From: TMED14 sp041158165
Lineage (GTDB): Bacteria; Bacteroidota; Bacteroidia; Flavobacteriales; Schleiferiaceae
NCBI GenBank assembly: GCA_041158165.1
Contig: JBEBBW010000001.1
Coordinates: forward strand, 62,001-126,000
Direction: 5' to 3'
Length of the DNA: 64,000 nt
Shown here: positions 1 through 8,440 of the stretch, one piece after another
Layout of the letters: each line of letters starts with the position of its first letter
How positions within the stretch are numbered: the first letter of the stretch is position 1
Program-made: the position numbers and the translations under genes
Notes under the pieces: generated by a model
The model's input: the letters and a program-made list of their open reading frames with translations, nothing else
Told to the model about the DNA's origin: nothing
Databases searched by the model: none

Positions 1-818
1 TTAAAATCGCCCAGCACATAGACAAACTCCTTGAACGGCGCCCTCAAAACCAAGCCCACTGTGCTGTCGTTGAGGTAGTTGGCGCCATCCAACCAGCCCT
101 GAGGAACCGGAGCCACCATCTGAATGGGGTTACCCGTGTAGTGAATCGTGTCGTAGGCTGTCGATGTTCCCGAAACCGCTTCGAGCACCACGGTGTGGGC
201 GCCTGGGGTCGTCGCGATCAAGTTATAGTTGAGCGCCGTGGCGTTTGAAACCGTCGTCTTAAGCACGCCGTTATCGTAAATCTTGAGCGTCGCGCTTTGG
301 TTGGATGCCGCTACGAGTTTTAGGGTATCGCCGGGATTCGCAATCTGTGGTCCGACCGGAGCAAAAAACGCCGCCAGCAATCCGGAATTCGCCGGATAAA
401 TGGGGTAGTATATATCCGTGCCGTCCGCACTCCGGCCAACCACCGTACCCGCTGCATTTCGGAACACAAACGCAAGTTGCTGAACCTGGGTTCCGCCCGG
501 AAACCCATAAAAAGTCGGAATGTGGTACTTGATCTGGTGCTTGTTGTTACCCAAGTTGGTCATCAGCACCTTGGCCGTCGGCTGCCCCCAAGTGCCCTGC
601 ACAAACTGCCAATTCGTTAGCGAAGTCGACGCACTAGTAATCAAGCCCGCGTGGGCATATACCGGCGAAACACCCGTTAGCGCCGCATTGCCTTGGGTGG
701 CGTCGTACACCACCGTTACCGTATCGTTCTGAGTTGGGAATGCTGGAGTAACGCTCAGAATTTGTGCACTCACTGGCACACAAATCGCGGCGAAAAGGGC
801 GACGAACACGTTCTTCAT
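1..818 (-). CDS. Secreted alpha-amylase-like protein, 3' end outside window
   Basis: The reading frame is open from an ATG at 818 to the window edge (272 codons), so only the N-terminal part is seen. It begins with a signal peptide (MKNVFVALFAAICVPVSAQ). Two beta-sandwich-like segments follow. The first contains VTVVYDATQGNAAL and VFRNAAGTVVGRSADGTDIYY, and the second IANPGDTLKLVAASNQSATL. The fragment ends at FVYVLGDF, the start of a module seen in Bacteroidota glycoside hydrolase family 13 (alpha-amylase) proteins, which often carry a T9SS C-terminal sorting domain. The catalytic barrel and any sorting domain would lie beyond position 1, so the enzymatic assignment is by family resemblance of the N-terminus only. 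A TATTTTTA element ends four bases before the ATG. Confidence 0.72.
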   Translation of the reverse strand, partial: MKNVFVALFAAICVPVSAQILSVTPAFPTQNDTVTVVYDATQGNAALTGVSPVYAHAGLITSASTSLTNWQFVQGTWGQPTAKVLMTNLGNNKHQIKYHIPTFYGFPGGTQVQQLAFVFRNAAGTVVGRSADGTDIYYPIYPANSGLLAAFFAPVGPQIANPGDTLKLVAASNQSATLKIYDNGVLKTTVSNATALNYNLIATTPGAHTVVLEAVSGTSTAYDTIHYTGNPIQMVAPVPQGWLDGANYLNDSTVGLVLRAPFKEFVYVLGDF

Positions 819-822
819 GCCT

Positions 823-830
823 TAAAAATA
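823..830 (-). promoter_or_regulatory. Probable -7 element (TATTTTTA) of the amylase-like gene
   Basis: On the minus strand TATTTTTA matches the Bacteroidota -7 consensus TAnnTTTG at all but the last base. It ends four bases before the ATG at 818, the same spacing seen at seven other genes in this window. Confidence 0.4.
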
Positions 831-887
831 CTAAGCGTACTCCGTACACTTTATAAAAACTTTTTAAAATACCTGTAGATTTCGATC

Positions 888-1520
888 ATGAAACCTAGAA
901 TTCTTGCCCTCGTACTCGCATTTTGGGCGTCCGCCCTCGAACTTTCTGCCCAAACCCCACGAATTCAATTTGAACTTGGATTTCTTCGCACCTGGCACGC
1001 CGACGACGCAGTGACCCGCCGGGACTGGATCCAGGTACCTGGAACGTGGCGCGACCCCGCTACCCTGCCTGGCCAAAGCCAGTACGCATTCACTTTTCGC
1101 GATACCACGTGGGCCTACCGATTCAACCACAACCACCCCATGTTCACCACTCGCATTCGCCTGGGCGCCAAACCCGACGCGCGCTGGCAGTGCTACCTCA
1201 TTCAATCCGCCATGTGGAATTCCTGGCACCAACTTTCGTTCATGCTGGGCGGCGAGCTGAGCTACGCGCCAAATCCAACCTGGCGCCTCGGCCTTCAGGC
1301 TGGCGGACTGTCAGGCTACCACCTCGTGCATACGCTCGAGCGGCCCGCACTGCTTTCGGTCGACGGCCCTGACGGCGGAGTTTTCGCAGGCGCCAACCTC
1401 ACGCTCGACTACCGTATCAACCCGCGCTGGCGGCTGCGGGTCGCCGGAAACCACCTTATTGCTGGGCTAGGCCTTTTCTATGCTTGGTCCCCGAAACCGG
1501 ATCCAGCACCACGCACTTAA
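888..1520 (+). CDS. Putative outer-membrane beta-barrel protein, unknown function
   Basis: A 210-residue protein with a signal peptide (cleavage likely after ALELSAQ). The mature part is rich in aromatic residues and alternates short polar and hydrophobic strands (RIQFELGF, WRLGLQAGGL, LTLDYRINPRWRLRVAGNHL), the look of a small beta-barrel. I recognise no family. It is divergent from the amylase-like gene. Its 3' end overlaps the convergent barrel-like gene by 65 bp, so the two transcripts are antisense over their last codons. A weak -7-like TAGATTTC at 876-883 ends four bases before the ATG. Confidence 0.6.
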   Translation: MKPRILALVLAFWASALELSAQTPRIQFELGFLRTWHADDAVTRRDWIQVPGTWRDPATLPGQSQYAFTFRDTTWAYRFNHNHPMFTTRIRLGAKPDARWQCYLIQSAMWNSWHQLSFMLGGELSYAPNPTWRLGLQAGGLSGYHLVHTLERPALLSVDGPDGGVFAGANLTLDYRINPRWRLRVAGNHLIAGLGLFYAWSPKPDPAPRT

Positions 1521-2520
1521 CCCACGTAACCGAGGGCTGCAATCGGCGGTCGTCCAGGTCGTACCATCCCCGGACGCGCAGCGAACTAGCACCCTCCCAT
1601 GCCAATCCAAATCCGAGCATTTGGCGGTCCTGCGCATGCCAAGCTAGCGGCGCTTCAGGGTTCCGACTCTGAAAAAGGCCCTGCCCCAACGGAGCCTGAA
1701 AATTGCGACCATCCCAGTAGCTAGCCTCGGCGGCGAGCCGCTTCGACATGCGCCAAACGCCCTCCACCGAGGTACCCCGCCCCGCCGACTCCGGGCTGAA
1801 TGCGGCCAACGGATCCGCGTAGTAAAGCTGCGCCGCGCGCAGCCACCACGATGACCCCAGATGTACCTGTGCGAACGCCCCGTAATTCAAGCGGTTACCA
1901 TCTGAATCCGGCGACGCATCAATTTGCCCACCCACGTGGTGGTACTGAAGCAATCCCTTGATTTCGAGCCACTCCGCCGCAAATCCAGCAGTCACTCCGC
2001 CGTGAATGCGCTCCTTAAACGGACTGCCGTAGTCAATAGCCTGCAGCCATTCCACCCAGTAGTGGGCGATCCAGTGGTTTTTTATCGCGGAACCCTCCAG
2101 CCCATAAACCACCGGGACTGCGTAGCGCAAATCCGGATTGATTAGCTGGCGCGGAAGTCCGTGGCTGCGGTCGCGAATGCTCCCGAAGGCAATCATCACC
2201 TTGCTGTGCCGGTATTCGAGGCGAATCCACGGAACAAAGCGGGGCATCGCTCCAAATTCCTGATGGACGAATCCGCCCAGCTCGGCGCTCTGGCCTGGAG
2301 CAACGTCAAAGCGTCGGCGCATTCCTGCAAGTGCCCCAAAGCGCGTCCGCCCCTCTTCGGCGGGATGAAAAAACTCCGTGTTCCTTACGTAAGCAAGCAG
2401 TTCGGGACGCCAGGCGGTGTCGGGCTGACGGTACACGAAGCGATCGAGTTGCACTTGACCGATTGCCGGCAACGCAGCCAAAATCAGCACATAAAAAAAG
2501 GGGCACCGGATTAACCGCAT
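1456..2520 (-). CDS. Putative outer-membrane porin-like beta-barrel protein
   Basis: 354 residues from the ATG at 2520. The frame is open further upstream, to 2577, but that extension runs into the tRNA gene and puts residues before a good signal peptide (MRLIRCPFFYVLILAALPAIGQ), so it is rejected. The mature protein has about a dozen amphipathic strands with aromatic girdles (WIRLEYRHSKVMIAFGSI, WWLRAAQLYYADP, MLGFGLAWEGASSLRVRGWY), consistent with a monomeric barrel or porin. A precise family is not recognised. TACTTTTG ends four bases before the start and supports the start choice. The 3' end overlaps the convergent gene by 65 bp. Confidence 0.62.
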   Translation of the reverse strand: MRLIRCPFFYVLILAALPAIGQVQLDRFVYRQPDTAWRPELLAYVRNTEFFHPAEEGRTRFGALAGMRRRFDVAPGQSAELGGFVHQEFGAMPRFVPWIRLEYRHSKVMIAFGSIRDRSHGLPRQLINPDLRYAVPVVYGLEGSAIKNHWIAHYWVEWLQAIDYGSPFKERIHGGVTAGFAAEWLEIKGLLQYHHVGGQIDASPDSDGNRLNYGAFAQVHLGSSWWLRAAQLYYADPLAAFSPESAGRGTSVEGVWRMSKRLAAEASYWDGRNFQAPLGQGLFQSRNPEAPLAWHAQDRQMLGFGLAWEGASSLRVRGWYDLDDRRLQPSVTWVKCVVLDPVSGTKHRKGLAQQ

Positions 2521-2524
2521 GCCC

Positions 2525-2532
2525 CAAAAGTA
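2525..2532 (-). promoter_or_regulatory. Probable -7 element TACTTTTG for the porin-like gene
   Basis: A perfect TAnnTTTG match on the minus strand, four bases before the ATG at 2520. It lies only two bases beyond the 3' end of tRNA-Leu, so the protein gene could be transcribed alone or by read-through from the tRNA. Confidence 0.5.
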
Positions 2533-2534
2533 CG

Positions 2535-2620
2535 TGCCCAAGGCGGGAATCGAACCCGCACGGCCATCACTGGCCAAGGGATTTTAAGTCCCTCGTGTCT
2601 ACCTATTTCACCACTTGGAC
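2535..2620 (-). tRNA. tRNA-Leu (anticodon TAA)
   Basis: On the minus strand the acceptor arms GTCCAAG and CTTGGGC pair over 7 bp with one G-T pair, followed by the discriminator A. The D-loop GTGAAATAGGTAGACAC, the anticodon loop CTTAAAA (anticodon TAA), a long variable arm (TTGGCCAGTGATGGCCG) and the T-arm GGGTTCGAATCCC are all present. The long class II variable arm and the anticodon identify leucine. CCA is not encoded. A -7-like TAATTTCG lies at 2631-2638 on the same strand. Confidence 0.95.
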
Positions 2621-2727
2621 AAGTGGAGCGCGAAATTACGGCGCGATTCCGCAGAAATTCCTAACGACGAATTAACATTCAGCGATAAATGCTGCGTACC
2701 AAAGCCTCGGGATGCAGATATTTGACT

Positions 2728-3684
2728 ATGGCTGACCGCCCTCACTACGCCCAATCCTGGGAAGACCCTCGGCTACTAGACAGCCTGTGGCGGCAGCATC
2801 CCGCAGACCACTACCATTTAATTGCCTCCGGCGGAGACCACGCCTTGGATCTTCTCCTGCGCGGCCACAAGGACCTCCAACTCTACGACCTCGAACAAGC
2901 GCAATTGGCTCGAGTGCACGCCAAAATGGACGCGCTGCAGAAGCCCGAAAAAGAGCGAAACCAGCTTTTCGGCTACCGCACCCGATCCCACGGCCTGCTC
3001 CACGACGGCCGGCTTGAACGATTTCTCGCCCTGTTTGCGCGCCGCATCCTCCCCCTGCTCGTTCCCTACACAACCCGAGAGGCCCTTCGCCAATCCGAAA
3101 CAGCTGAAGCGCAGCGCGCCCTGTGGGACGGCCCATGGCAAACGTGGCGATGGCAATGGGTAGCCCACCGCTACTTCGAACCGAAGCGAATTGACGAAGC
3201 TGCACGGCACCCCGGCCTTACCGCGAGCGCCCAACGTACCAAGCACCCCATTGACTACCTGCGCCAATTTCGCGAAGTACTCGGCCAACACCCCCTGGCC
3301 GACAACCCATTTGTGGAGTACCCGCTCTTTGGCAACTACGGCGTGTCGAGCATTCCGTACCTTGAAGAAGGATTGACCGGAACCCTCCACAACCGCCTGA
3401 CGCTGAACCACCAAAGCCTCGACGACGCGCTGCGCAACGCCCCACGGGCCGTTCGCGGAATCCATGCCTCCGACATCCTCGAAGGCCGCAGCCACCTCGA
3501 AGTCGAGCAGTTCTTTGAGCGTGTGGACCAGGCCTGCAGCACGGGCTCTACCTTGATTTTTTGGGATCACCGGTTCCGCACTCAGCCCCCAGCCTTGTGG
3601 CTCGAGTCGTGGAAGCCGGTCACCAACCTGCCCCCCGACCGAGTACCATTTTACCACAGCGTCCATGCCTACACCAAATCCTAA
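2728..3684 (+). CDS. DUF3419 / BtaA-like S-adenosylmethionine 3-amino-3-carboxypropyl transferase
   Basis: About 318 residues from the ATG at 2728. An in-frame ATG at 2689 would add 13 residues of no family character. The start of the mature homology (MADRPHYAQSWEDPRLL) and the AdoMet-binding motif LIASGGDHALDLLL followed by LYDLEQAQL match the DUF3419 family. That family includes BtaA, which moves the aminocarboxypropyl group of AdoMet onto diacylglycerol in betaine-lipid synthesis. The real acceptor here is unknown. It is the first gene of a five-gene operon and its last 20 bases overlap the UbiA gene. A TTTG ends three bases before the 2728 ATG, resembling the window's short-leader promoters. 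Confidence 0.75.
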   Translation: MADRPHYAQSWEDPRLLDSLWRQHPADHYHLIASGGDHALDLLLRGHKDLQLYDLEQAQLARVHAKMDALQKPEKERNQLFGYRTRSHGLLHDGRLERFLALFARRILPLLVPYTTREALRQSETAEAQRALWDGPWQTWRWQWVAHRYFEPKRIDEAARHPGLTASAQRTKHPIDYLRQFREVLGQHPLADNPFVEYPLFGNYGVSSIPYLEEGLTGTLHNRLTLNHQSLDDALRNAPRAVRGIHASDILEGRSHLEVEQFFERVDQACSTGSTLIFWDHRFRTQPPALWLESWKPVTNLPPDRVPFYHSVHAYTKS

Positions 3685-4537
3685 ACCGCTACTGCGCCGA
3701 CTTTGGACGTACCAAGCCGAGCGATTTCCGCTCGTCGCCTTGCTTCCGACCACCGCTGCGGTGCTCTACTCAACGTGGGCCATAATGGCGGACCAAGGCC
3801 TCAGCCAACCGCTCTGGAAGTTCGCAGCCTTAGGCGTGGCCGGCATCAGCTTTTTGCTGCACACCCGCATCATAGACGAACTGCGCGACCGCGACGTCGA
3901 CGACCTTCACCACCCCGACCGTCCGCTTCAGCGCGGACTCGTCACCGAGCGCGAACTCACCCGCGTCGGCTACGCCAACGGCGGGATCTTCATCACGCTG
4001 CACAGCGTGCTCGACCCGCTGTCGGGACTGCTTTCTGCCGCACTCCTGGCTTATAGCCTTGCGGCACGCTACGAAGTCGGACCTCTGCGCTGGCTGAAGC
4101 CCCGATTCTACCTCTACAACGTGGTGATGCTCGCCCAAATGCTTCTGCTCCAATGGGTAGCCTATGCCGCGCTGACCCAGAGTTTGGCGTGGCCGACCGC
4201 CCTTTGGTGGCACGGCTGGTCCATCTGGGCCCTGAGCGCCCAAATTGAAATTGCGCGCAAGTGCCTGGCTTCAGAGCAAGAAACGGCCTACCGCGACAGC
4301 TACTCATCGAGGCTCGGCACCTGGGGCGCAGCCTCACTAACCTTGGCGGTGACCGCGTTGGCCGCAGGCACCATGATCCAAGCCGACTCCGACCCAAGTT
4401 ATTTAGCCGCTGGGCTTGCGCTCGCCCTTGTGGCGGGAGGCGCAATCGCCTACGCGCTCATGCCGAGCAAAGGCCGAAGCATGGTCCTTCAGGGCTGCGC
4501 CGTGATCGCCTACCTGCTCATCAACTTAATTCCCTAA
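3665..4537 (+). CDS. UbiA-family prenyltransferase-like membrane protein
   Basis: 290 residues, with about eight or nine hydrophobic helices. The first aspartate-rich region (TRIIDELRDRDVDDLHHPDRPLQRG) has the spacing of the UbiA Mg-prenyl-diphosphate site, and EIARKCLASEQETAYRDSYSSRLG resembles the second conserved loop of Bacteroidota UbiA proteins. UbiA enzymes transfer a prenyl chain to an aromatic, glycerol-phosphate or other acceptor in the membrane; which one applies here cannot be read from sequence. The gene overlaps the BtaA-like gene by 20 bp and ends two bases before the dikinase, so they are almost certainly cotranscribed and functionally linked. Confidence 0.8.
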   Translation: MPTPNPKPLLRRLWTYQAERFPLVALLPTTAAVLYSTWAIMADQGLSQPLWKFAALGVAGISFLLHTRIIDELRDRDVDDLHHPDRPLQRGLVTERELTRVGYANGGIFITLHSVLDPLSGLLSAALLAYSLAARYEVGPLRWLKPRFYLYNVVMLAQMLLLQWVAYAALTQSLAWPTALWWHGWSIWALSAQIEIARKCLASEQETAYRDSYSSRLGTWGAASLTLAVTALAAGTMIQADSDPSYLAAGLALALVAGGAIAYALMPSKGRSMVLQGCAVIAYLLINLIP

Positions 4538-4539
4538 AC

Positions 4540-6816
4540 GTGCTCGGAATCTTTGGCAACAAAGCGATCGGCCTTGATCGACTGAAATCGGGCGGATTCC
4601 GGGTCCTTCCCATGGTCAGCATCGACGCCGACGCCGTTCGGGCCGGAGCATCCCCACCCGTCGCCGAAGTACTCCGCCGCTTGGGCGCACCAAAGTGGCT
4701 GGCAGTGCGCAGCTCGTCTGCCACCGAAGACACCGAAACAACCGCGGCAGCCGGGGCGTTTCGAACCGAACTCGGGGTGGCACCTGACCAACTGGCCAAC
4801 GCCATCCTGAAGGTCGCCGATAGCCTCCCCCAAGAAGGTGGGCCCCACGGCGTCGTGGTACAGCCCATGGTCACTGACGCCGTCGCCTCGGGGGTTCTGT
4901 TTACCCACCCCGACCGCTACGCCGTGGCCTTCGCGCCCGGACTTTGCGCCCACGTCGTCAACGGCCACCCGGTCGAAGAGCGCAGTTTTTACCGAAGCGG
5001 CGCCCTTTGGTACGCTCGGCCCGAAGACCGAAGCGCACTCGAATGCCTGCGCATGGACGCGCGCACTGGGGAATTCCGCACCGAGCCGGCCGGCCCCAGC
5101 CCCTGGAGCCCCGCCCTGCACCGCGCCCTAAGGCGCTGCGCCCGCGACCTCGAACGGCACTTCGGCCGCCCAATGGACGCCGAGTGGACCTGGGACGGCC
5201 GCCACCTTACGCTGCTTCAGGCGCGCCCCGTCACGGCGGATTGGCACCACGAACCGTGGCTGCTCGACAATTCCAATTTGGCGGAATCCTACGCCGGCGT
5301 GGTCCTTCCCATGACCGTTTCGGTGGCCCAAAACCTGTACCGCACCGTCTACCGCGACCTGCTCGAGGCCAGCGGGGTTCCGCGCGCAACCCTCAACCGC
5401 CACGCCGGGGTGTTTGACAACTTGGTGACCGCCGTCGAGGGCCGCATGTACTACGTGATGAACCACTGGTACGCTATGATGGCGTTTTTACCCGGCTACG
5501 GACGCAACAAAGTCAACCTTGAGCGCATGATCTCTGCGCAAACCAAGGCCCAACCCTTTGTGCCAGAATCCCTTAAGCCTTCGCTGGCGCTGCGGCTCAC
5601 CTACTACCCAAGGGTGCTGTTCAAGTTATTCACATTCACGTCGAAACGTTTAGCATTTGCGGCCGACGTGCGGCGCGGATTTCGCGAGCTTGACGCCCTG
5701 AACTGGGCTCAGCTTGACGCCCACGACGTGCGCCGTATCTGGCACGGACTCGAATCAGACTGGCTCCGACGTTGGTACCTCACGGTCGAGAACGACACAG
5801 CCCTGATGACGCTGCTGGGATGGGCTGAAGGTAAGTTCAGCGAAGACCGCCTGGAGCAGTTTCTGACCATGGACACACCGAGCGGAGCCCAGCTTCGCCG
5901 TCTGCAGTCCCTTGCACGGCGCTGCGTTTCGGTTCCGGGCGTGCGCGAAGCGCTGAGTGCGTGCAACGCCGACGGCTTCGCGGCGGCGTTGGCCTGTGAC
6001 CAGGCCACCCGAGACGAACTCCACGCGTACCTGAGCGAATTCGGCGGGCGCTTCCCCAACGAACTCAAGCTGGAGCAAGCCAGCCCGCTCGACTCATTTG
6101 AACTCCTCGCTCAAACGCTGTTGGCCGCGTCCACCCAGCCATCCCCCGGGGGTCCGGTCAGCGAACCTGAATCCATGCCCTGGGGGGTGCGCAAGCTCCG
6201 GCAGTTCATCCGCCAGCGCGAAGAACTCCGACTTCTTCGATCCACCGCCTTTGGCTGGATGCGTCGGCTGCTGCTTCGGGCGGGCGAATGTGCCGTGGAC
6301 CAAGGCCAACTGGATTCGCGCGACGACATCTTTTGGCTGGACCGCGCCTTGTGGCTCGAGGGCGACCCCAGTGCCTGGCGCGACGCGGTCTCCCGGCAAA
6401 AAGCAACCTACGCCACCTTCCGTCGCACTTCATTGCCTCGATCGTTCGCGTGGATGCCTGGCGAGGCTGCGCCGGAGGCTGCGCCCGAACAACTGCTGCA
6501 AAGCCTCAACGGCCGCCGCGTGGTACCCGGACGCCTCACCGGCCGCGTCCTCGTCATGCCCGAATTCCAGCCCGCACCGTGGCCCGATTTTGACCTGCTC
6601 GTCGCTCGCCACACCGACCCGGGCTGGAGTTTGCTCCTGGCCCAGTCCAAAGGCCTTATCATCGAACAAGGCGGCCTATTAAGCCACGCGTCCATCGTCG
6701 CGCGCGAACTCGGAATCCCCACCCTTGTCGGCGTAGACGGCGCAACCACGCTGCTCGCCACGGGAGACGTCGTCACCCTAGACGCCACCGCCGGAACCGT
6801 CCACCGCACCCCATGA
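4540..6816 (+). CDS. PEP-synthase-like ATP-dependent dikinase (rifampin-phosphotransferase architecture)
   Basis: 758 residues from a GTG at 4540; the frame is open further upstream but only inside the UbiA gene. The N-terminal ATP-grasp part has NKAIGLDRL (residues 7-15) and VRSSSATED (56-64), both standard in pyruvate-phosphate-dikinase ATP domains. From about residue 242 a middle domain begins with LDNSNLAESYAGVVLPMT. The C-terminus holds the swivelling phosphohistidine domain with GGLLSHASIVARELG, His716. The PEP-binding TIM barrel of true PEP synthase is missing. The order ATP-grasp, substrate domain, His domain is that of rifampin phosphotransferase. So it probably phosphorylates a small or lipid substrate using ATP. 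The 3' end overlaps the next gene by ATGA. Confidence 0.78.
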   Translation: MLGIFGNKAIGLDRLKSGGFRVLPMVSIDADAVRAGASPPVAEVLRRLGAPKWLAVRSSSATEDTETTAAAGAFRTELGVAPDQLANAILKVADSLPQEGGPHGVVVQPMVTDAVASGVLFTHPDRYAVAFAPGLCAHVVNGHPVEERSFYRSGALWYARPEDRSALECLRMDARTGEFRTEPAGPSPWSPALHRALRRCARDLERHFGRPMDAEWTWDGRHLTLLQARPVTADWHHEPWLLDNSNLAESYAGVVLPMTVSVAQNLYRTVYRDLLEASGVPRATLNRHAGVFDNLVTAVEGRMYYVMNHWYAMMAFLPGYGRNKVNLERMISAQTKAQPFVPESLKPSLALRLTYYPRVLFKLFTFTSKRLAFAADVRRGFRELDALNWAQLDAHDVRRIWHGLESDWLRRWYLTVENDTALMTLLGWAEGKFSEDRLEQFLTMDTPSGAQLRRLQSLARRCVSVPGVREALSACNADGFAAALACDQATRDELHAYLSEFGGRFPNELKLEQASPLDSFELLAQTLLAASTQPSPGGPVSEPESMPWGVRKLRQFIRQREELRLLRSTAFGWMRRLLLRAGECAVDQGQLDSRDDIFWLDRALWLEGDPSAWRDAVSRQKATYATFRRTSLPRSFAWMPGEAAPEAAPEQLLQSLNGRRVVPGRLTGRVLVMPEFQPAPWPDFDLLVARHTDPGWSLLLAQSKGLIIEQGGLLSHASIVARELGIPTLVGVDGATTLLATGDVVTLDATAGTVHRTP

Positions 6817-7790
6817 AGCACCCCATGAAGCACCCCGACCTGACTCCACCCGACCGCCTGCTGGCTATGCGCCGCGCGCACTATTCGGAATTTGCCGACT
6901 ACGATTCCAGCGAAACCGTGCTGCACCACGCCTGGACGTTTTTCAGGGAACAGCCCCGCGCCCAGTGGTACGACGGCCGCGGCTTCGTACTGGGCCTCTA
7001 CGCGCTGACCGAGGAACCCGAAACCACCTGGTCATTTGGCTACTTCGAGACGGAACCCGGCGTGGATCCCGCGGAATTTGCCGCGGAATGGGCCGAACTG
7101 CGCGCCAACGCTCCCGGGCCCTGGGTGGGGCCCATGCTCGGTTCGACCTTTCTGCCCTACCGCGTCGTAACCGAAGATTCCGGGGCGCCCTACGTGCCCG
7201 GAGAATGGCGCACCCGCCCCGAGTACGCCGCGCTGCTTGACGCCCAAGGTCCGGCCAAAACCATCCACTACCGAAGCGCGGAACGCACTCATTTTCAGAA
7301 CGTCATCGACGTGTCGCAGCCCTTTCTCGACCGCTGGACGGCCGAAGGCTTTGCGCTGCAACCTATGGACCCAACCGACGCGGCCCAAATGGTGGAACTC
7401 CAGGAAGTCATCGACCAAATTTTTCGCGGAAACTTCGGCTACCAGCGGCTCAGCCCAGCCCAGTTCACCCGGTGGGCGGCCAGCTTGAGCGACCTCCACA
7501 GCGGCACCCCCATCCTGCACTGGGTCAAGGTCGGTGCGAAGCGTGTGGGCTTCTCCTACCTCTTTGCCCTTCCCGACGGAACCGTCGTGTTCAAAACCAT
7601 TGGACTCCTTCCCGAACTGCAGGCCCAAGGCCTGGGCAACGCCGTGGCCGGCGCCCTGCACCTGTTGGCCCAGGAACGCCAAGCTCCGCGCTGCATTTAT
7701 GCGCTGGTGCAAACCGAAAACCGCGTGAACCGCATGCCCGACCCCGACATTCACCTCATCCGCAGCTACGCGGCCTACTACTACCTCTGA
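6813..7790 (+). CDS. GNAT-like N-acetyltransferase, unknown substrate
   Basis: 325 residues. The C-terminal half (about 180-325) has the GNAT pattern: a strand VGFSYLFALPDGTVVFKTIGLLP followed by an acetyl-CoA-loop-like segment LQAQGLGNAVAGAL, then IYALVQTENRVN. The N-terminal half (FADYDSSETVLHH onwards) is not recognised. The start overlaps the dikinase stop as ATGA. The first 24 bases are an exact 12-bp duplication giving MKHPMKHP, so the ATG at 6825 is an equally possible start. It is the fourth gene of the lipid-like operon, four bases upstream of the membrane kinase-like gene. Confidence 0.65.
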   Translation: MKHPMKHPDLTPPDRLLAMRRAHYSEFADYDSSETVLHHAWTFFREQPRAQWYDGRGFVLGLYALTEEPETTWSFGYFETEPGVDPAEFAAEWAELRANAPGPWVGPMLGSTFLPYRVVTEDSGAPYVPGEWRTRPEYAALLDAQGPAKTIHYRSAERTHFQNVIDVSQPFLDRWTAEGFALQPMDPTDAAQMVELQEVIDQIFRGNFGYQRLSPAQFTRWAASLSDLHSGTPILHWVKVGAKRVGFSYLFALPDGTVVFKTIGLLPELQAQGLGNAVAGALHLLAQERQAPRCIYALVQTENRVNRMPDPDIHLIRSYAAYYYL

Positions 7791-7794
7791 CCCC

Positions 7795-8436
7795 ATGACC
7801 TTCCCCCCACTCGCCTTCTGGGCCTTTTCAGGCCTGTTCGGAGCCCTTTTTGTCCTCATGGAGGTCGTCAAGCGGCGTACCCAAATCCGCGGAACCGTGA
7901 CCCGCAAAATCCTGCACGTGAGCACTGCCCTGATCAGCATGGCCTTACCCAGTTACCTCACACCGGGCTGGTTACTGGTACTCGCGGGCGTCTTCACCGG
8001 CGTACTGGCCTTGTCCAAAGCGTTTAAAGTGTTTACCAGCATCCACGAAGTGCCGCGCAAGACCTGGGGCGAGGTGGTTTTTCCGCTCGGAATCGGCCTT
8101 GCCTCCTGGCTCGTCTACTACGGGCTGGATTTGGAGCCCGGACTCGCCACCCGCGCCCTGCGCTTCGGCTTGCTCACCATGGGCATTCTCGACGTGGCCG
8201 CGGAATGGGGCGGACAAATCCCGTCGCCCAAACTCTGGTTCGGCAAGTCCGTGGCCGGCAGCCTCAGTTTCTTTACCGTCGGCCTCATTCTCTGTGCTGC
8301 GCACGGAATTCCGGTCAGCTTCACCGCGGTGGCCTCGATGTTCGGTTTAACCGTCAGCGAATCCCTGCTCGGCCGCGGACTCGACAACCTGGCCCTGCCC
8401 AGCCTGGGCGCCTTGGCCTACCTACTGCTGGCTTAA
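7795..8436 (+). CDS. Phytol/dolichol kinase or CDP-lipid synthase-like membrane protein
   Basis: 213 residues, six or so membrane helices. Conserved patches RKILHVSTALIS, VPRKTWGEVVFPLGIG, GKSVAGSLSFF and ESLLGRGLDNLALP match the SEC59/VTE5/phosphatidate-cytidylyltransferase superfamily, whose members use CTP to phosphorylate or activate polyprenols, phytol or lipids. Which reaction applies is not decidable from sequence. It is the last gene of the operon that begins with the BtaA-like gene. It is followed by an octamer repeat and by the groL terminator on the other strand. Confidence 0.72.
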   Translation: MTFPPLAFWAFSGLFGALFVLMEVVKRRTQIRGTVTRKILHVSTALISMALPSYLTPGWLLVLAGVFTGVLALSKAFKVFTSIHEVPRKTWGEVVFPLGIGLASWLVYYGLDLEPGLATRALRFGLLTMGILDVAAEWGGQIPSPKLWFGKSVAGSLSFFTVGLILCAAHGIPVSFTAVASMFGLTVSESLLGRGLDNLALPSLGALAYLLLA

Positions 8437-8440
8437 CCCT

